64,000 nucleotides of DNA, from the NCBI GenBank assembly GCA_030426955.1, contig JAUHXS010000010.1:1-64000 (forward strand). The letters are read 5' to 3'. The stretch is from Bacteroidia bacterium. GTDB taxonomy: Bacteria; Bacteroidota; Bacteroidia; Chitinophagales; JAUHXS01. A program made the translations under genes and the position numbers. Positions 1 to 10,914 of the stretch are shown piece by piece; position 1 is the stretch's first letter, and the number at the start of each line of letters is the position of its first letter. The notes under the pieces are model-generated. The model had not been told where the DNA came from, did not search any database, and saw nothing but the letters and a program-made list of their open reading frames with translations.

Positions 1-3000
1 CATCGATCGTTGGTGTTACTGCTGTTGTGCTCCATAGGTAGACGCCTCCTGTTATCGTTGCATCGAGTGTGAGGGTATCATTCTGACAAATCGCTGTGTC
101 ATTTCCTAGGTCTACTACTGGTAACGTGTCTATCGTCAGGATCATAGTGTCTCGACCGATACAACCATTCGTGTTCGTTACGCGTACGCTGTAGGTATCG
201 GCTGCATAGATATCAAGCGTCTGGCTGATCGCGGTGGTACTCCATAGGTAATCTGAGCCTGCACTTCCGGCATCTAATGTTAGGGTATCGTTCTGACAGA
301 TTGCTGTGTCATTTCCTAGGTCTACTACTGGTAACGTGTCGATTGTCAGGATCACTGTATCATACTTTGAACAACCATTCATATTGGTAACACGAACCCA
401 GAATGTATCGGCTGTTCCTACTCTTATTGTTTGACTTACTGCACCCGTAGACCATAAGAACGTTTGCCCAGGATTACCCGCATCAAACGTAATACTATCA
501 TTCTGACAAATCGCCGTGTCATTACCCAATGACACCGTAACCGTGTCATAAGTAACAATAATTGTATCTCTATTGACACAGGTATTACTGTCTGTGACAC
601 GCACCCAAAATGTATCTGGTGTACCTATTTTAATAGAACTATCTGTTGCTCCTGTACTCCACAAGAAGGTATCTACTGATAAGCCTCCTATTAATAATAA
701 ACTGTCATCTTCACATATAACCGTATCGTTTCCTAAGTCGACAACTGGTAAAGTATAATTAGATATTGTTACAGAATCTCTTGTTGGACAACCATTTACA
801 TCAATAAGATCTACCCAATAATCATCTGCTGTATCTGCATAAATGGCAGAGTCTGTCGAACCAGTTGACCATATATAAGTAACATCATCAAGAGTTGCAT
901 CTAATAGTACAGAGTCTCCAAAACAAACGGTTGTATCCGATCGTAAAATCGTTATTGAATCAGCAGCTATTCTTCCAAAAATGGCATCTAGAACTCCCAC
1001 ATTATATAGAAAAGAGGTGTCTCCAGCTCCGTTTCTTAAATCAATGTCTACTTTTGCAGATTGCATTGTTCCTGCAAAATATGCAATGCCCTCATCGGTA
1101 AGCGCTGCAGAATACCCAATATCATTACTGCTACCTCCTATATTAAATGCCCATCTGTAATTACCCAAATGATCATATTTTGCTATAAAAATATCATTTG
1201 ATCCATGGCTACCTAGTAATGCATTAGATGCAGAATTGTCAAAATCAACAGAATCAACGGGCAATAGCCCTATTACTACCAATTCACCATTAGCGTTTGT
1301 AGATACCTCATATACTTCTTCTAGACCAGCTCCATCTAGCTTAATATAGGATAGAAAACTTCCATTATTATTATATTTTGCTACAAAAGCTCCTAAAGAG
1401 CCATTAGCAACATCATTCACCACTCCTGGTCCAGGATCCATATCCATCGTACCAGCGTGCTTAGCCCCTATATATATATTATTTGCATTATCTACTTCTA
1501 ATCCCATTCCATAATTGTTTACATGCTCCACCCCAGCGGTACCTAGTTGTTTTGCCCATAGATAATTTCCATCATTATCATATTTGGCAAAATACAAATC
1601 ATAAGAGCCATAAGAGGTTAATGTTGCATCTCCACTGCCTGGATCAAAATCTACATCTCCCAAAAAGGTACCAGATATTACAATGTTACCATATAGATCT
1701 AATTCAATATCTCTAACATAATCTACCGAACTTGACGTTAAGTTAAAAGCCCATACGTAATCTCCGTTTGCATCATATTTTCCAACAAAAATATCGTAAG
1801 AAGCAGACGCTGTCAAAGTAGCCCCTGTATCAGGATTAGCATCCATACTCCCAAAGAAATTCCCTGCGACATATACATTTTCGTTCTCATCTACCTCTAT
1901 ATCACCATATATTACTGGTCCTGATCCAGCTAAACCTTTTGCCCATACTAAATCCCCATTATTATCGTATTTGGCAAAAAATAAGTCTGTCGATGCTCCA
2001 CTGTAGATATTTTGCACTCCTGCTCCCGGATCAAAGTCAGCATCTGCATTACCAAAGTGACCCGTAATGTATAAATTTCCAGAGGCATCCATTACCATTT
2101 GTGCCGATACGTCTGAACCCGATCCTCCTATTGATTTGCCCCATATATAGTTCCCTTCAAAATCATACTTAGCAAAATAGATATCTGTCCCTCCAGCTGG
2201 TGTAATTGTTGCTACCCCTACTCCTGGATCAAGATCCATCGCATTACCATAATTCCCCAATATGTATACATTGCCATCAAAGTCTGTCAACATTGATGTA
2301 ATAAAATCGGTAGATGCACTTCCTAAATTATACCCCCAATCTATGTTGAGCTCATCTTGCCATGTTGTTACACCAAAATTGTATAGTAGTGCTGTATCCG
2401 AAACAATACAGCCACTAGATGCCGTAACGGCTACGGCATAAGGACCTATAGTATTAGGAGAAATCGTAGGCGTTGTTTCCCCCGTTGACCACAAATAAGT
2501 TGCCATCGCTTTTGTTGCATCAAATGTTACAGGCTCCCCAGGGCAAACGACTGTATCATTGCCAATATTTACTTCAAATGTATCTCGTACTGGAGCCAAA
2601 AGTGTATCAAAAGTGTAGCAGCCTAAGGTGTCCGTCATAATGACAGAATATGTACCTGGTCCTACCACTACTATAAAACTATCTATTGAGTCGTTTGACC
2701 AACTAAATGTGTTATAGCTAGGACCCGCAATTAATGTTAATGTATCATCATGACAGATTGCTGTATCATTTCCTAAGTTGACAATTGGTAAAATATCATC
2801 TGTTTCATCGGCACCAATGTCAGGAGGATTGCTTCTTACTTCTCTATCATAATCTGTTGTTATTCCTAATCCTCCTAACCCTACATTTCTTAAGTCAGCA
2901 TTACAGACATGCAAGTTACTGTCTGTTTTGTAATATGGATTTACTGAAATAGAATTGGCATCTCCACCGCTCGCACCTTGAAAGCCTGCTAAATTTGGAT

Positions 3001-6000
3001 AGCCTATTGCTAAGTATCTTCCTAAATTAGATCCTTCTGAGTACAAATCGTTATAATTTGATAATGTAACGCCTGCATTATTTATCCATGTAGCATATCC
3101 ATCTCCAAAATTGGCAAATATGTTATTCCGAGCATCAAAACTGCTTCCAGATTGTGAATAAAATGCGGATGAAGTAGTATTTCCATTCACACGAATGTTG
3201 TTAAAATAGACATTGATATTGGTGCCACCCCAAAGCCGGATACCATAGCTCGCTGCTGAACTACCTACGCTTATCATATTGTTTATAACATAATTAGGAA
3301 AAGCTGCACTAGCATCACAAGTGTTTAAGTACATCCCATGAGTTGCTGAAGGAGCGTAAATAATATTATGATTAATTTCTACCGTATCTGCTTGTATCAA
3401 AAATACCGCTTCACCAGTCATTGCTGTTGAAGTAATGATGTTGTTTCTGATCTCAACATTTTTATGTGCTCCACCTCCATTTGCACCTATATATATACCA
3501 CGTAATGACTGTTCTGTAAAGCGACAACTATCAATCGTTAATCCATTAATTATTACATCTATACCACCAAACGCCCCCATTGTTGTATTAATGCCATACT
3601 CTCCTCCTTTAAACCAGCACTTTCGAAACTCGATAAAATCTCTACTACCTGTTAAGGTGCCTGCCCAACCAAATACGCTCATGTAAAGTCCACTATGTAC
3701 TGATGCAGTAGAATCTACGTCTATCACACAATTATGGAATTCAAGAGAGTCATGAGTTGTTTCTGCAGTAGCAGCAAAGAGCAATGCAATGGGAGCACCG
3801 ATAACATAATGTCCTTTAGATCTAAAAGTGATCTTCTTAAATATATAATGCTTACCCGCTGATGAATTATATAGCAAGTTTATAACTCCATTGGTAACTC
3901 CAGTATGCCTTACAATAACTTTCGAACTATCTCCAGACTCTGCCTGAAATGTTATCGTATTGATCGTAGAAGCCCCTGTAATTCTTGGTAGAGAAAAACT
4001 TTCGTCATACAAGCTATCTCGGCAATTGAAGATTACTGGTCCGCAAATCCCTTTCTCTTCCATTATATCTATCGCTGTATTAAAATCTACAAAGTCATAA
4101 TTGCCTCCACCTACTGTATAAACGCCTGACATTGCAGAATTTAAGACAAAAGTAATGGTGTCATTTATATCAAAGGTGTCTGTGCCACCATTAGGACTAT
4201 GTACCCAGACTTTAAAAGTATCAGCTTTAAGTAGAGAAAGTGCTCCTGTGCCAATATTTACAGACTCCTGCTGTGCTTGCGTCAGGGACCCAGCCCAGTT
4301 AAAATCTGGTTGTGCTACACCGTTTTTAGTCCATGAAATCGTAGCACTAGTCATTGTCGTTCTTCCATTGTTTTCTAACTTAACATATAGGTCTGGGTCT
4401 AAATCACACAATGGATATGCAGTTGGTGAATCTAGTTCGATAATCCCTGCATCTAACAGTATTGGTACAAATTCATCTGCTCCAATATCTGGCGGTGCTC
4501 CCCTAACCTCATTGTCAAAGTCATCACCAATGCCCGCATTTGTTCCATTACCTTCTAGAATTGCTCTAAAAACGTGTAGGTCTGAGTTGCTAAAATAGTA
4601 TGGATCTCTGTCATAGGAGTTCGCATCTAGACTACTAGCAGCCTGCCAGCCAGCCAAATCACTAACTGCTCCTCCATTGAAATAATATCCCAAAAATTCG
4701 CCATCAGTATAAAAGTCATTGTAGTCTGATACTACCCCAGCCATGGAACCAGAATCAATGCATATGGCATACCCCTCTCCTGCATGTACGACGTTATTTG
4801 CTACCCTAATATCTTCTAAGTCATAACTATTATTTTCATCTGTATTCCCAAGCATCAAGCCACACGAATTTGCATTTGCATTTGGCATATTAATATTGTT
4901 ATGAAATATGTCTATAAATTCGGTAAAATTGGTGGCCGCCCCTGTACCTTCCTGTACCCAAATACCTAAAGGTGACACGCGCTCTGTACTAATAAAGTTA
5001 TTAAACAACCTAGCTCGACTAGCAGCACTAGCATCACAATTGAAGAACGTCATGCCATTCTTTAGGTCTCCAAAAATATTGTTGTAAGAATATTCAAATC
5101 CGCTATTTGATCTTTGAGAGTAAAGACCTACCGAGTTTGATACAGTGGCCACTGAGCCATCTATGATGTTACTAGTAACATGTGGCGCTTGAATATTGTA
5201 GAAGGATATCCCTTGATAAGAAAAGCTATCTATAACGTTATTCCCTATATATAATCCTCCGCTATTGTTATTTCCTGAATTATATATTCCATAAGCACCT
5301 CCATGAATAATATTACTTCTTATTGTATCATTCAAATTGGAATTATCATTACTGTATATAGCTGCGCTAGCAGGACCTAATGAAGCATGATTGGGAATGG
5401 TAGTATATGTTGAGGGAAATGTTCTAATAATGTTATCCTCAAGTATCAAGTTACGTGAAACATCATCATATTGAAATGCTATACCATAGTTATCTGGTGC
5501 TCCTGTTCTCGCTTCGATTGTCATATCACGCCAAGTCACATAATCGGCATGCCTCAATCTTACCACATAGTTTGCACCTACTGATGGATCGGCATAGACT
5601 CTAACAGCAGTACTATCTCCTGATTCTGATTGAAACGTCACTCTTTGATTAGCAGCATTCCAGTTATATCTAGGTCTCAAGATGTATTCTAAATAAGGTT
5701 GTTCATTATAGTCTCCATCTCTAATATTAAAAGTAACCGCTCCACAGATACCTCCTGCATTAATCATATCAATTGGTTCCTGGATAGTTGCAAAGTCAGG
5801 TCCAGCCCCTCCAATGGTATATGTACCTGCTGGCAGAGCTATCTGAAACCCAGTTTTAGAAACTACGTCGTTGTAATTATATATGTCAGCCATTCCATTG
5901 GGATTAGAACTAGTGGCTGTAATATCATAATTTGTTCCTAATGTATATGTTTGTGATGCACTCAAAACTACTTGGGTATCTCTTCCAGAAGCCAAGGATC

Positions 6001-7558
6001 CTACCCAGTTTACTGTTGCTTGAGGCACGGCATTAAGCGTCCAGTCTATATCTACTGAGGTTAATGTTGTTGTGCCTGTATTTTGAAGTCTTACAATAAT
6101 TGGTGTTGACGTTTGACAAACAGGAGAAGTATAAGGTGAGTCTATCGCTACTAACGCTGCATCTAACACATTTGTTGGAGTAAATTCATAGGCTCCAACG
6201 TCTGGGGGGCTAGTTCGAACTACACCATCAAAGTCAGTCGTATAACCAGCTATTGTTACTCCCGTGCCATCTATTCCTGTTGCTCTTGGGTGCAAGTCTT
6301 CACTGCCTGCCGTTGTAGACACAAATTGTGGTTCTAAATTAGTACTATTTGCTTCTAACCCGCCTGTTGCAGTTGAAAAATCTGCCGAATTCGTGTAATA
6401 GTTGCCCGCATGACCATATTTTGCTGTTCCTGTCGAGTAAACATTGTTATGGTCTGAAACATTTGAACCTATGGTACTCAAATAATATCCATTACCTCCA
6501 CCTATATTGTAAAATATATTATTTCTTATATCTCCATCGTTACTATTTGTATGAAATGCATATGAATATTCAAATGGAGATACTTGCAATACACTATTAA
6601 AGAAGACATTGTAATAATTACTATTAAAAAGTCTTAATGCAAACGTAGATCCTTCTGTATACCCATCTCTAATTGTAATCACATTATGGCTTATCTCTGC
6701 TCGGTTTGCTACAGTAGCATGCATATTGTGTAAATAAATTCCATAATTCTGCTTATGAATCTCATTATGCTTTATTGAGAGATCTGCCCCACTTCCATCT
6801 CGAAGCCATATTCCCATTGCAGCACTATATGCCTGAACATCATCTATTAAGTTACTATCTACTATAGAACTCGAATAAAATTGTGTATGAATGGCAACAT
6901 AGCCATTACTATAAAAGTGATTGTTTTTGACAACAAGTCCTATAGATTGTGTTCCTGAGTTTATACTTGTCAAACGAAGCCCATAACTTCCTCCTTGGAT
7001 GTAATTTCTTTCAAATATTAGTTGCGTAGTTTGTGCACTTGTACCTACAATAACCTCACGATTAGTATTTCCATTAGTATTCCCAATACCCTCGATCTCA
7101 TTATTGTAAAATGCAATTGAATCTGTTCCATTTCTGATATGGATTGCTCTGGAGTAGGAACCACCTGTATTAGCTATGGTTATTTGTCTGAAAATAAAAT
7201 GCCTTGCTCCATCTAGCCGGAGCGTATAGTTGTTACCTCCTGCTGTAGAAGATGATGTAAGCACAACCGTTGTACTGTCTCCAGAAAGGGACTGAAATGT
7301 GACTGTATTTGTAGGGCTAGCCCCAGCAATGGCAGGTATTACAATTCGCTCATTATAGGTTCCGTTACGAACATCAAATATTACTGGACCACTTACACCT
7401 TGAGCTGCAAGATATGTAACAGCACTATCAAAATCAGGAAAATCGTCTCCACCCAAAGACCCAATGATATAGGTACCGTTTAATTGGGCATAGGAATGCT
7501 TCATGCTAATAATTAGCATAAAAAGAAATACTAAGAAAGTTATTTTTCTTCTGAGCAA
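1..7558 (-). CDS. Giant modular surface protein, 3' end outside window
   Basis: Reading frame open without a stop for at least 2519 codons; the C-terminus lies beyond position 1. A TTG start at 7558 is preceded by AAAGGA and opens a clear signal peptide (LRRKITFLVFLFM..., ending SYA-Q, cleavage near residue 24). No ATG, GTG or TTG lies further upstream before the in-frame stop; the first ATG (7519) would cut into the signal peptide. Three parallel beta-helix modules follow, each ending in a PPDIGADE-like motif (about residues 452, 1023 and 1579) and separated by CARDB-like spacers. Next come Ig-like domains (about 1590-1720), SBBP-type propeller repeats with FAKYDNDGNYLWAK motifs (about 1725-2190), and at least five 70-residue Ig-like repeats with VDLGNDTAIC motifs. 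It is probably exported by T9SS and cell-surface attached or released, with an adhesive or structural role inferred from architecture only. The expected sorting domain is not in view. Confidence 0.88.
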   Translation of the reverse strand, partial: MLRRKITFLVFLFMLIISMKHSYAQLNGTYIIGSLGGDDFPDFDSAVTYLAAQGVSGPVIFDVRNGTYNERIVIPAIAGASPTNTVTFQSLSGDSTTVVLTSSSTAGGNNYTLRLDGARHFIFRQITIANTGGSYSRAIHIRNGTDSIAFYNNEIEGIGNTNGNTNREVIVGTSAQTTQLIFERNYIQGGSYGLRLTSINSGTQSIGLVVKNNHFYSNGYVAIHTQFYSSSIVDSNLIDDVQAYSAAMGIWLRDGSGADLSIKHNEIHKQNYGIYLHNMHATVANRAEISHNVITIRDGYTEGSTFALRLFNSNYYNVFFNSVLQVSPFEYSYAFHTNSNDGDIRNNIFYNIGGGNGYYLSTIGSNVSDHNNVYSTGTAKYGHAGNYYTNSADFSTATGGLEANSTNLEPQFVSTTAGSEDLHPRATGIDGTGVTIAGYTTDFDGVVRTSPPDVGAYEFTPTNVLDAALVAIDSPYTSPVCQTSTPIIVRLQNTGTTTLTSVDIDWTLNAVPQATVNWVGSLASGRDTQVVLSASQTYTLGTNYDITATSSNPNGMADIYNYNDVVSKTGFQIALPAGTYTIGGAGPDFATIQEPIDMINAGGICGAVTFNIRDGDYNEQPYLEYILRPRYNWNAANQRVTFQSESGDSTAVRVYADPSVGANYVVRLRHADYVTWRDMTIEARTGAPDNYGIAFQYDDVSRNLILEDNIIRTFPSTYTTIPNHASLGPASAAIYSNDNSNLNDTIRSNIIHGGAYGIYNSGNNNSGGLYIGNNVIDSFSYQGISFYNIQAPHVTSNIIDGSVATVSNSVGLYSQRSNSGFEYSYNNIFGDLKNGMTFFNCDASAASRARLFNNFISTERVSPLGIWVQEGTGAATNFTEFIDIFHNNINMPNANANSCGLMLGNTDENNSYDLEDIRVANNVVHAGEGYAICIDSGSMAGVVSDYNDFYTDGEFLGYYFNGGAVSDLAGWQAASSLDANSYDRDPYYFSNSDLHVFRAILEGNGTNAGIGDDFDNEVRGAPPDIGADEFVPILLDAGIIELDSPTAYPLCDLDPDLYVKLENNGRTTMTSATISWTKNGVAQPDFNWAGSLTQAQQESVNIGTGALSLLKADTFKVWVHSPNGGTDTFDINDTITFVLNSAMSGVYTVGGGNYDFVDFNTAIDIMEEKGICGPVIFNCRDSLYDESFSLPRITGASTINTITFQAESGDSSKVIVRHTGVTNGVINLLYNSSAGKHYIFKKITFRSKGHYVIGAPIALLFAATAETTHDSLEFHNCVIDVDSTASVHSGLYMSVFGWAGTLTGSRDFIEFRKCWFKGGEYGINTTMGAFGGIDVIINGLTIDSCRFTEQSLRGIYIGANGGGAHKNVEIRNNIITSTAMTGEAVFLIQADTVEINHNIIYAPSATHGMYLNTCDASAAFPNYVINNMISVGSSAASYGIRLWGGTNINVYFNNIRVNGNTTSSAFYSQSGSSFDARNNIFANFGDGYATWINNAGVTLSNYNDLYSEGSNLGRYLAIGYPNLAGFQGASGGDANSISVNPYYKTDSNLHVCNADLRNVGLGGLGITTDYDREVRSNPPDIGADETDDILPIVNLGNDTAICHDDTLTLIAGPSYNTFSWSNDSIDSFIVVVGPGTYSVIMTDTLGCYTFDTLLAPVRDTFEVNIGNDTVVCPGEPVTFDATKAMATYLWSTGETTPTISPNTIGPYAVAVTASSGCIVSDTALLYNFGVTTWQDELNIDWGYNLGSASTDFITSMLTDFDGNVYILGNYGNAMDLDPGVGVATITPAGGTDIYFAKYDFEGNYIWGKSIGGSGSDVSAQMVMDASGNLYITGHFGNADADFDPGAGVQNIYSGASTDLFFAKYDNNGDLVWAKGLAGSGPVIYGDIEVDENENVYVAGNFFGSMDANPDTGATLTASASYDIFVGKYDANGDYVWAFNLTSSSVDYVRDIELDLYGNIVISGTFLGDVDFDPGSGDATLTSYGSYDLYFAKYDNDGNYLWAKQLGTAGVEHVNNYGMGLEVDNANNIYIGAKHAGTMDMDPGPGVVNDVANGSLGAFVAKYNNNGSFLSYIKLDGAGLEEVYEVSTNANGELVVIGLLPVDSVDFDNSASNALLGSHGSNDIFIAKYDHLGNYRWAFNIGGSSNDIGYSAALTDEGIAYFAGTMQSAKVDIDLRNGAGDTSFLYNVGVLDAIFGRIAADSITILRSDTTVCFGDSVLLDATLDDVTYIWSTGSTDSAIYADTADDYWVDLIDVNGCPTRDSVTISNYTLPVVDLGNDTVICEDDSLLLIGGLSVDTFLWSTGATDSSIKIGTPDTFWVRVTDSNTCVNRDTIIVTYDTVTVSLGNDTAICQNDSITFDAGNPGQTFLWSTGAVSQTIRVGTADTFWVRVTNMNGCSKYDTVILTIDTLPVVDLGNDTAICQNDTLTLDAGSAGSDYLWSTTAISQTLDIYAADTYSVRVTNTNGCIGRDTMILTIDTLPVVDLGNDTAICQNDTLTLDATITGGVYLWSTTAVTPTID
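61..897 (-). repeat. Tandem 210-bp repeats encoding 70-residue Ig-like domains
   Basis: Units begin at 61, 271, 481 and 691, the last being 207 bp long, and a partial unit occupies 1-60. Adjacent units are very similar: a 38-nt stretch at 93-130 is identical to 303-340, exactly 210 bp apart. Similarity decays toward 897. The array is in frame with the giant surface protein and continues past the window edge. Near-identity between neighbours suggests recent unit duplication or recombination. Confidence 0.85.
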
Positions 7559-7895
7559 ACGAATTCCTTTATCAAATATTTTTATAACAAAAACAGCCCC
7601 AACCTATATAAACAAATATATATAAGTTATAGAGCACTCCCAAAACTATCTTACGGTAAATCCTTATAAATTGTTTAAGAAAAAAAAATATTTTTTTCTA
7701 TAATACTATTTTAAAACAATGATTTTGCACCACAATCATCTAATAATGAATTTATTATATCTAAAACTTTAAAGCATTGAACAAAACACTAAACCGACAA
7801 ACTTTTGAGGGTATAATTCCTACCTATTAAGATGAGCTACTCCGTGTAATTATTCAGTTACCAAACGATCACTATATTTAATATCTTTACGTTTA
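7559..7895. other. Divergent intergenic region between two secreted-protein genes
   Basis: This AT-rich gap of 337 bp separates divergent genes and should hold both promoters. A TATCTTTA box at 7882-7889, close to the Bacteroidota -7 consensus TAnnTTTG, lies only a few bases before the 7896 start. An A/T-only palindrome sits near 7682-7697. No ORF, RNA or GC-rich hairpin was recognised. Confidence 0.4.
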
Positions 7896-9953
7896 ATGCG
7901 TCTATTCTATATCTTATGTTGTGTCTTGACATATACTAGCTCGATGGGACAAAGTCTAAAAGGAACTGATTTTTGGCTAGGATTTCCAGAGCAACTCGGC
8001 GTAGGTAGCGCAATGAAACAGTCTGTGTATATTGTATCAGATGTTAATACCTGCGGCACTGTCACTTCACCTAAAATTGGCTATAGTAAATCTTTTACTG
8101 TTACAGCCAGTGTGCCTACAATTCTTAACTTTCACGCAGATACTTTTGAGGTAAATGGCACCGACACTATATCGGAGAAAGGCATTCATATAACTACGGA
8201 ACATCCCGTATTTGCAACATTTTTATCGAGAGACAATGGCCAAGCAGATGCTTTTTCGATTGTTCCAACTCCTGCTCTTGGAACGGAATATTATGCTGTA
8301 ACTTATACTGCATCTGTTAATCACCCAGTATATAACTCCGGCCTCCTAGTAGTGGCAACTGTTGACAATACCTCAATAACCATTACTCCTGCAGACGATA
8401 TAGAAAATGGAACAACTATGGGAACGCCTTTTGATATTATATTAGATGCGGGTGAAGTTTATCAGGGCAGCTCTCGCATGGGAGATTTAACAGGAAGTCA
8501 TGTTATATCTAATGATCCAACAAAGCCAATTGCATTAATTGCTGGACTTGGATGCACAAGAGTTCCTGTATCTTGTAACGCGTGTGATTGTATTTATGAA
8601 GAGATGTATCCAGTTAGCACTCTAGATACCATATATCCATTAATCATTTTCAAAGATAGAGATGAGGATATGGTCAGAATCATAGCAACTGAAGACAATA
8701 CTTCTGTATCTGATAATGGAGGCCCTCCAATATTGCTAGCAAATAAAGGCGACTTCTTTGAATATGCACTCACTTCTGAATCTATTTTAGAATCTGATAA
8801 ACCCATCTATGTAATGCAATATATGGAGGGCAATGCTTGTAATCCGGTTAATGGAGATCCCTCTATGATTAGAATTAATGGCTGTAACCAGATGGAAACT
8901 TTTATTCAATACGATGCTTTTATTTTCAACAATATAGATGCTAGTACCCTGACGACACATATCATTTGTAAGACAGTCGATACACCTACTATAGATTTTG
9001 ACGGAAGCCCAATTGGTAATCTTTTCCAGACATTTGCAGCCGATAACACTTACTCATTTGCTTACGTTCCAACAACACCAGCTATTCATACTATTGAGTC
9101 ACCTAATGGATTTGCCGCATATGTATATGCTTATTCAGCTGCGGGAGTGCAAGAGTCATATGCTTATTCATTAGCTGGAATTCCATATACTATGCCACCA
9201 GATACTAATACAACTGATATAAGCTTTAATGATTTAGCATGTATATCCGACACAGCAATATTCAGCATTACAGGTGCTATCCCCGATAGTTTTATCTGGC
9301 ATTTTGGTGATGGCAATGCGGATACAGCACTTATGCCAGAGCATACTTACCAAGATGCAGGTAACTACTTAGTGGAACTTGTTTATTTTAATGACTGTGC
9401 CAATCCAGATACTGTCAGGATGACATTGACTGTAGATTCCAATATTAATGTTGATTTGGGATCCAATCAGGAAATTTGTGAAGACAACTCCATTGTTATC
9501 TCTTCAAATGTATCGGGCTCAACATATGTTTGGTCTACTGGAGAAACTAACGACTCTATTATTGTAGACACCTCTGGAACCTATTGGTTAACCGTTTCTG
9601 ATGGCAATTGCCAAGATCAAGATACTATTGAAGTAGTTGTTATCTCTTGCGACTCATCCAATCACCAAGATACTATCAATCCAATACTATTTATACCCAA
9701 TGCCTTTTCTCCAAACAATGATCAACTAAATGATTATTTCAACATAGTTGGTCATGACATTGGCTTAATATCAATTAATATCTACAATAATATTGGAACT
9801 TTAATTTTTACTTCAAATAGCTTAAACAATAAGTGGGATGGAACATACAAAAACCTACCTATAAATCCTGGAGTGCTTTTAGTTACTGTTCAAGGAAATT
9901 TTATAAATGGGAATTCTTTTGAAGTGTTGAAGAATGTAACCCTCCTAAAATAA
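7896..9953 (+). CDS. IgGFc-binding-like/PKD T9SS type B surface protein
   Basis: 685 residues. The N-terminal signal peptide (MRLFYILCCVLTYTSSMGQS) is followed by a large region resembling the IgGFc-binding N-terminal domain (KGTDFWLGFPE opening, repeated beta-strand blocks, Cys-rich CNACDC segment). A PKD domain follows near residues 450-525 (WHFGDGNADTALMPEHTY), then an Ig-like domain with DLGSNQEICED and WSTGET motifs. The last about 85 residues match the gliding-motility-associated T9SS type B sorting domain (FIPNAFSPNNDQLNDYF ... NKWDGTYKN ... LLK). It is therefore exported through the outer membrane. Ligand and role are unknown; adhesion is an inference. The gene is convergent with atpG and separated from it by 3 bp. 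Confidence 0.85.
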   Translation: MRLFYILCCVLTYTSSMGQSLKGTDFWLGFPEQLGVGSAMKQSVYIVSDVNTCGTVTSPKIGYSKSFTVTASVPTILNFHADTFEVNGTDTISEKGIHITTEHPVFATFLSRDNGQADAFSIVPTPALGTEYYAVTYTASVNHPVYNSGLLVVATVDNTSITITPADDIENGTTMGTPFDIILDAGEVYQGSSRMGDLTGSHVISNDPTKPIALIAGLGCTRVPVSCNACDCIYEEMYPVSTLDTIYPLIIFKDRDEDMVRIIATEDNTSVSDNGGPPILLANKGDFFEYALTSESILESDKPIYVMQYMEGNACNPVNGDPSMIRINGCNQMETFIQYDAFIFNNIDASTLTTHIICKTVDTPTIDFDGSPIGNLFQTFAADNTYSFAYVPTTPAIHTIESPNGFAAYVYAYSAAGVQESYAYSLAGIPYTMPPDTNTTDISFNDLACISDTAIFSITGAIPDSFIWHFGDGNADTALMPEHTYQDAGNYLVELVYFNDCANPDTVRMTLTVDSNINVDLGSNQEICEDNSIVISSNVSGSTYVWSTGETNDSIIVDTSGTYWLTVSDGNCQDQDTIEVVVISCDSSNHQDTINPILFIPNAFSPNNDQLNDYFNIVGHDIGLISINIYNNIGTLIFTSNSLNNKWDGTYKNLPINPGVLLVTVQGNFINGNSFEVLKNVTLLK

Positions 9954-9956
9954 ATC

Positions 9957-10847
9957 TTATACGTTCTCTAACGCAGCAGCACCACTAACAATCTCCGTTA
10001 ACTCTGTCGTAATTGCCGCTTGTCTTGCTCTATTATAAGATAGCTTAAGATCTTTTAGTAACTCATTTGCATTGTCTGTTGCCTTGTCCATTGCGGTCAT
10101 TCTGGCGCCGTGTTCAGAAGCATTAGAATCTAACAGTGCTTTATAAACCTGCGTTTTTAAAATTTTAGGAATGAGTTCCTGAACTAAATATTCTTTTGAA
10201 GGCTCATAGATATAATCCACTGCACTTTCCATCACTTCTTCCTCCTCCTCATTCTTCTCTATGGGTAAAAATCTTTCCAAACCAAATGATTGCGTTGCGG
10301 CATTCTTGAACTTAGCATACACTAATCCAATTCTATCGTAATTGCCCTTCGTAAACTCATTCATAGCAAATTCTGCTACCTGAGCCGCTTTCTCAAAAGT
10401 TAAATCTTCAAATAGATTAACGTACTTATCAATTACATTATAACCTCTTTTGCTAAAGTGCTCATAGGTCTTTTTTCCAATACAAAGCAATGTTACATTG
10501 CCATTTTCGTATTGTTCCTTATAGCTACCGTGAACTCTGTTTGTCGTTGTCTTGATTACATTAGAGTTAAAACTACCACATAGTCCTCTATCTGAAGAAA
10601 TTGAGATAACCAAAACTTTTTCAGGGTTTCGATCTTTTAGAAAATCAATATCAGCTCCACCTTCTTCTGAGGAAGCAATGTTTTTTAAAATGTCTTTTAA
10701 CTTATCAGCATAAGGACGCATTTGAGTGATTTTTTCCTGCGCTTTTCTAAGCTTTGCCGCAGAAACCATCTTCATAGCCTTGGTAATCTGTTGAGTAGAC
10801 TTTACCGAGCTAATTCTGTTCCGTACTTCTTTAAGTTTTCCTGACAT
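9957..10847 (-). CDS. atpG: ATP synthase F1 subunit gamma
   Basis: 296 residues. Gamma is the central rotor shaft coupling proton flow in F0 to catalysis in F1. The terminal coiled-coil helices are recognisable: an N-terminal stretch with SSVKSTQQITKAMKMVSAAK and a C-terminal one with RARQAAITTELTEIVSGAAA. It is the last gene of the operon in this window, 67 bp after atpA. The beta and epsilon genes (atpD, atpC) do not follow, matching the split arrangement common in Bacteroidota. The stop codon lies 3 bp from the convergent T9SS gene. Confidence 0.97.
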   Translation of the reverse strand: MSGKLKEVRNRISSVKSTQQITKAMKMVSAAKLRKAQEKITQMRPYADKLKDILKNIASSEEGGADIDFLKDRNPEKVLVISISSDRGLCGSFNSNVIKTTTNRVHGSYKEQYENGNVTLLCIGKKTYEHFSKRGYNVIDKYVNLFEDLTFEKAAQVAEFAMNEFTKGNYDRIGLVYAKFKNAATQSFGLERFLPIEKNEEEEEVMESAVDYIYEPSKEYLVQELIPKILKTQVYKALLDSNASEHGARMTAMDKATDNANELLKDLKLSYNRARQAAITTELTEIVSGAAALENV

Positions 10848-10914
10848 TCTTTTAGTTTAGAATTACGAGTTTGGAGTTACGAGTAATTCGTCATTCCAAA
10901 TTCATCAATCGTCA
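10848..10914. repeat. Degenerate AT-rich spacer repeat between atpA and atpG
   Basis: The gap contains imperfect iterations of AATTACGAG/GAGTTACGAG/TAATTCG and a final TCAATCGTCATT. The same vocabulary recurs in the spacer at 56901-56940 and inside metG (26661-26690, 27521-27556). It looks like a genome-specific simple-sequence spacer; function unknown. Confidence 0.35.

Noticed and set aside
1..900. CRISPR array
   Set aside because: The repeat period is 210 bp, in frame, and encodes Ig-like domains; there are no short repeats with unique spacers.
573..6600. Plus-strand ORFs of 61-147 residues within the first 7.5 kb
   Set aside because: All lie antisense to one continuous minus-strand frame with signal peptide and recognisable repeats.
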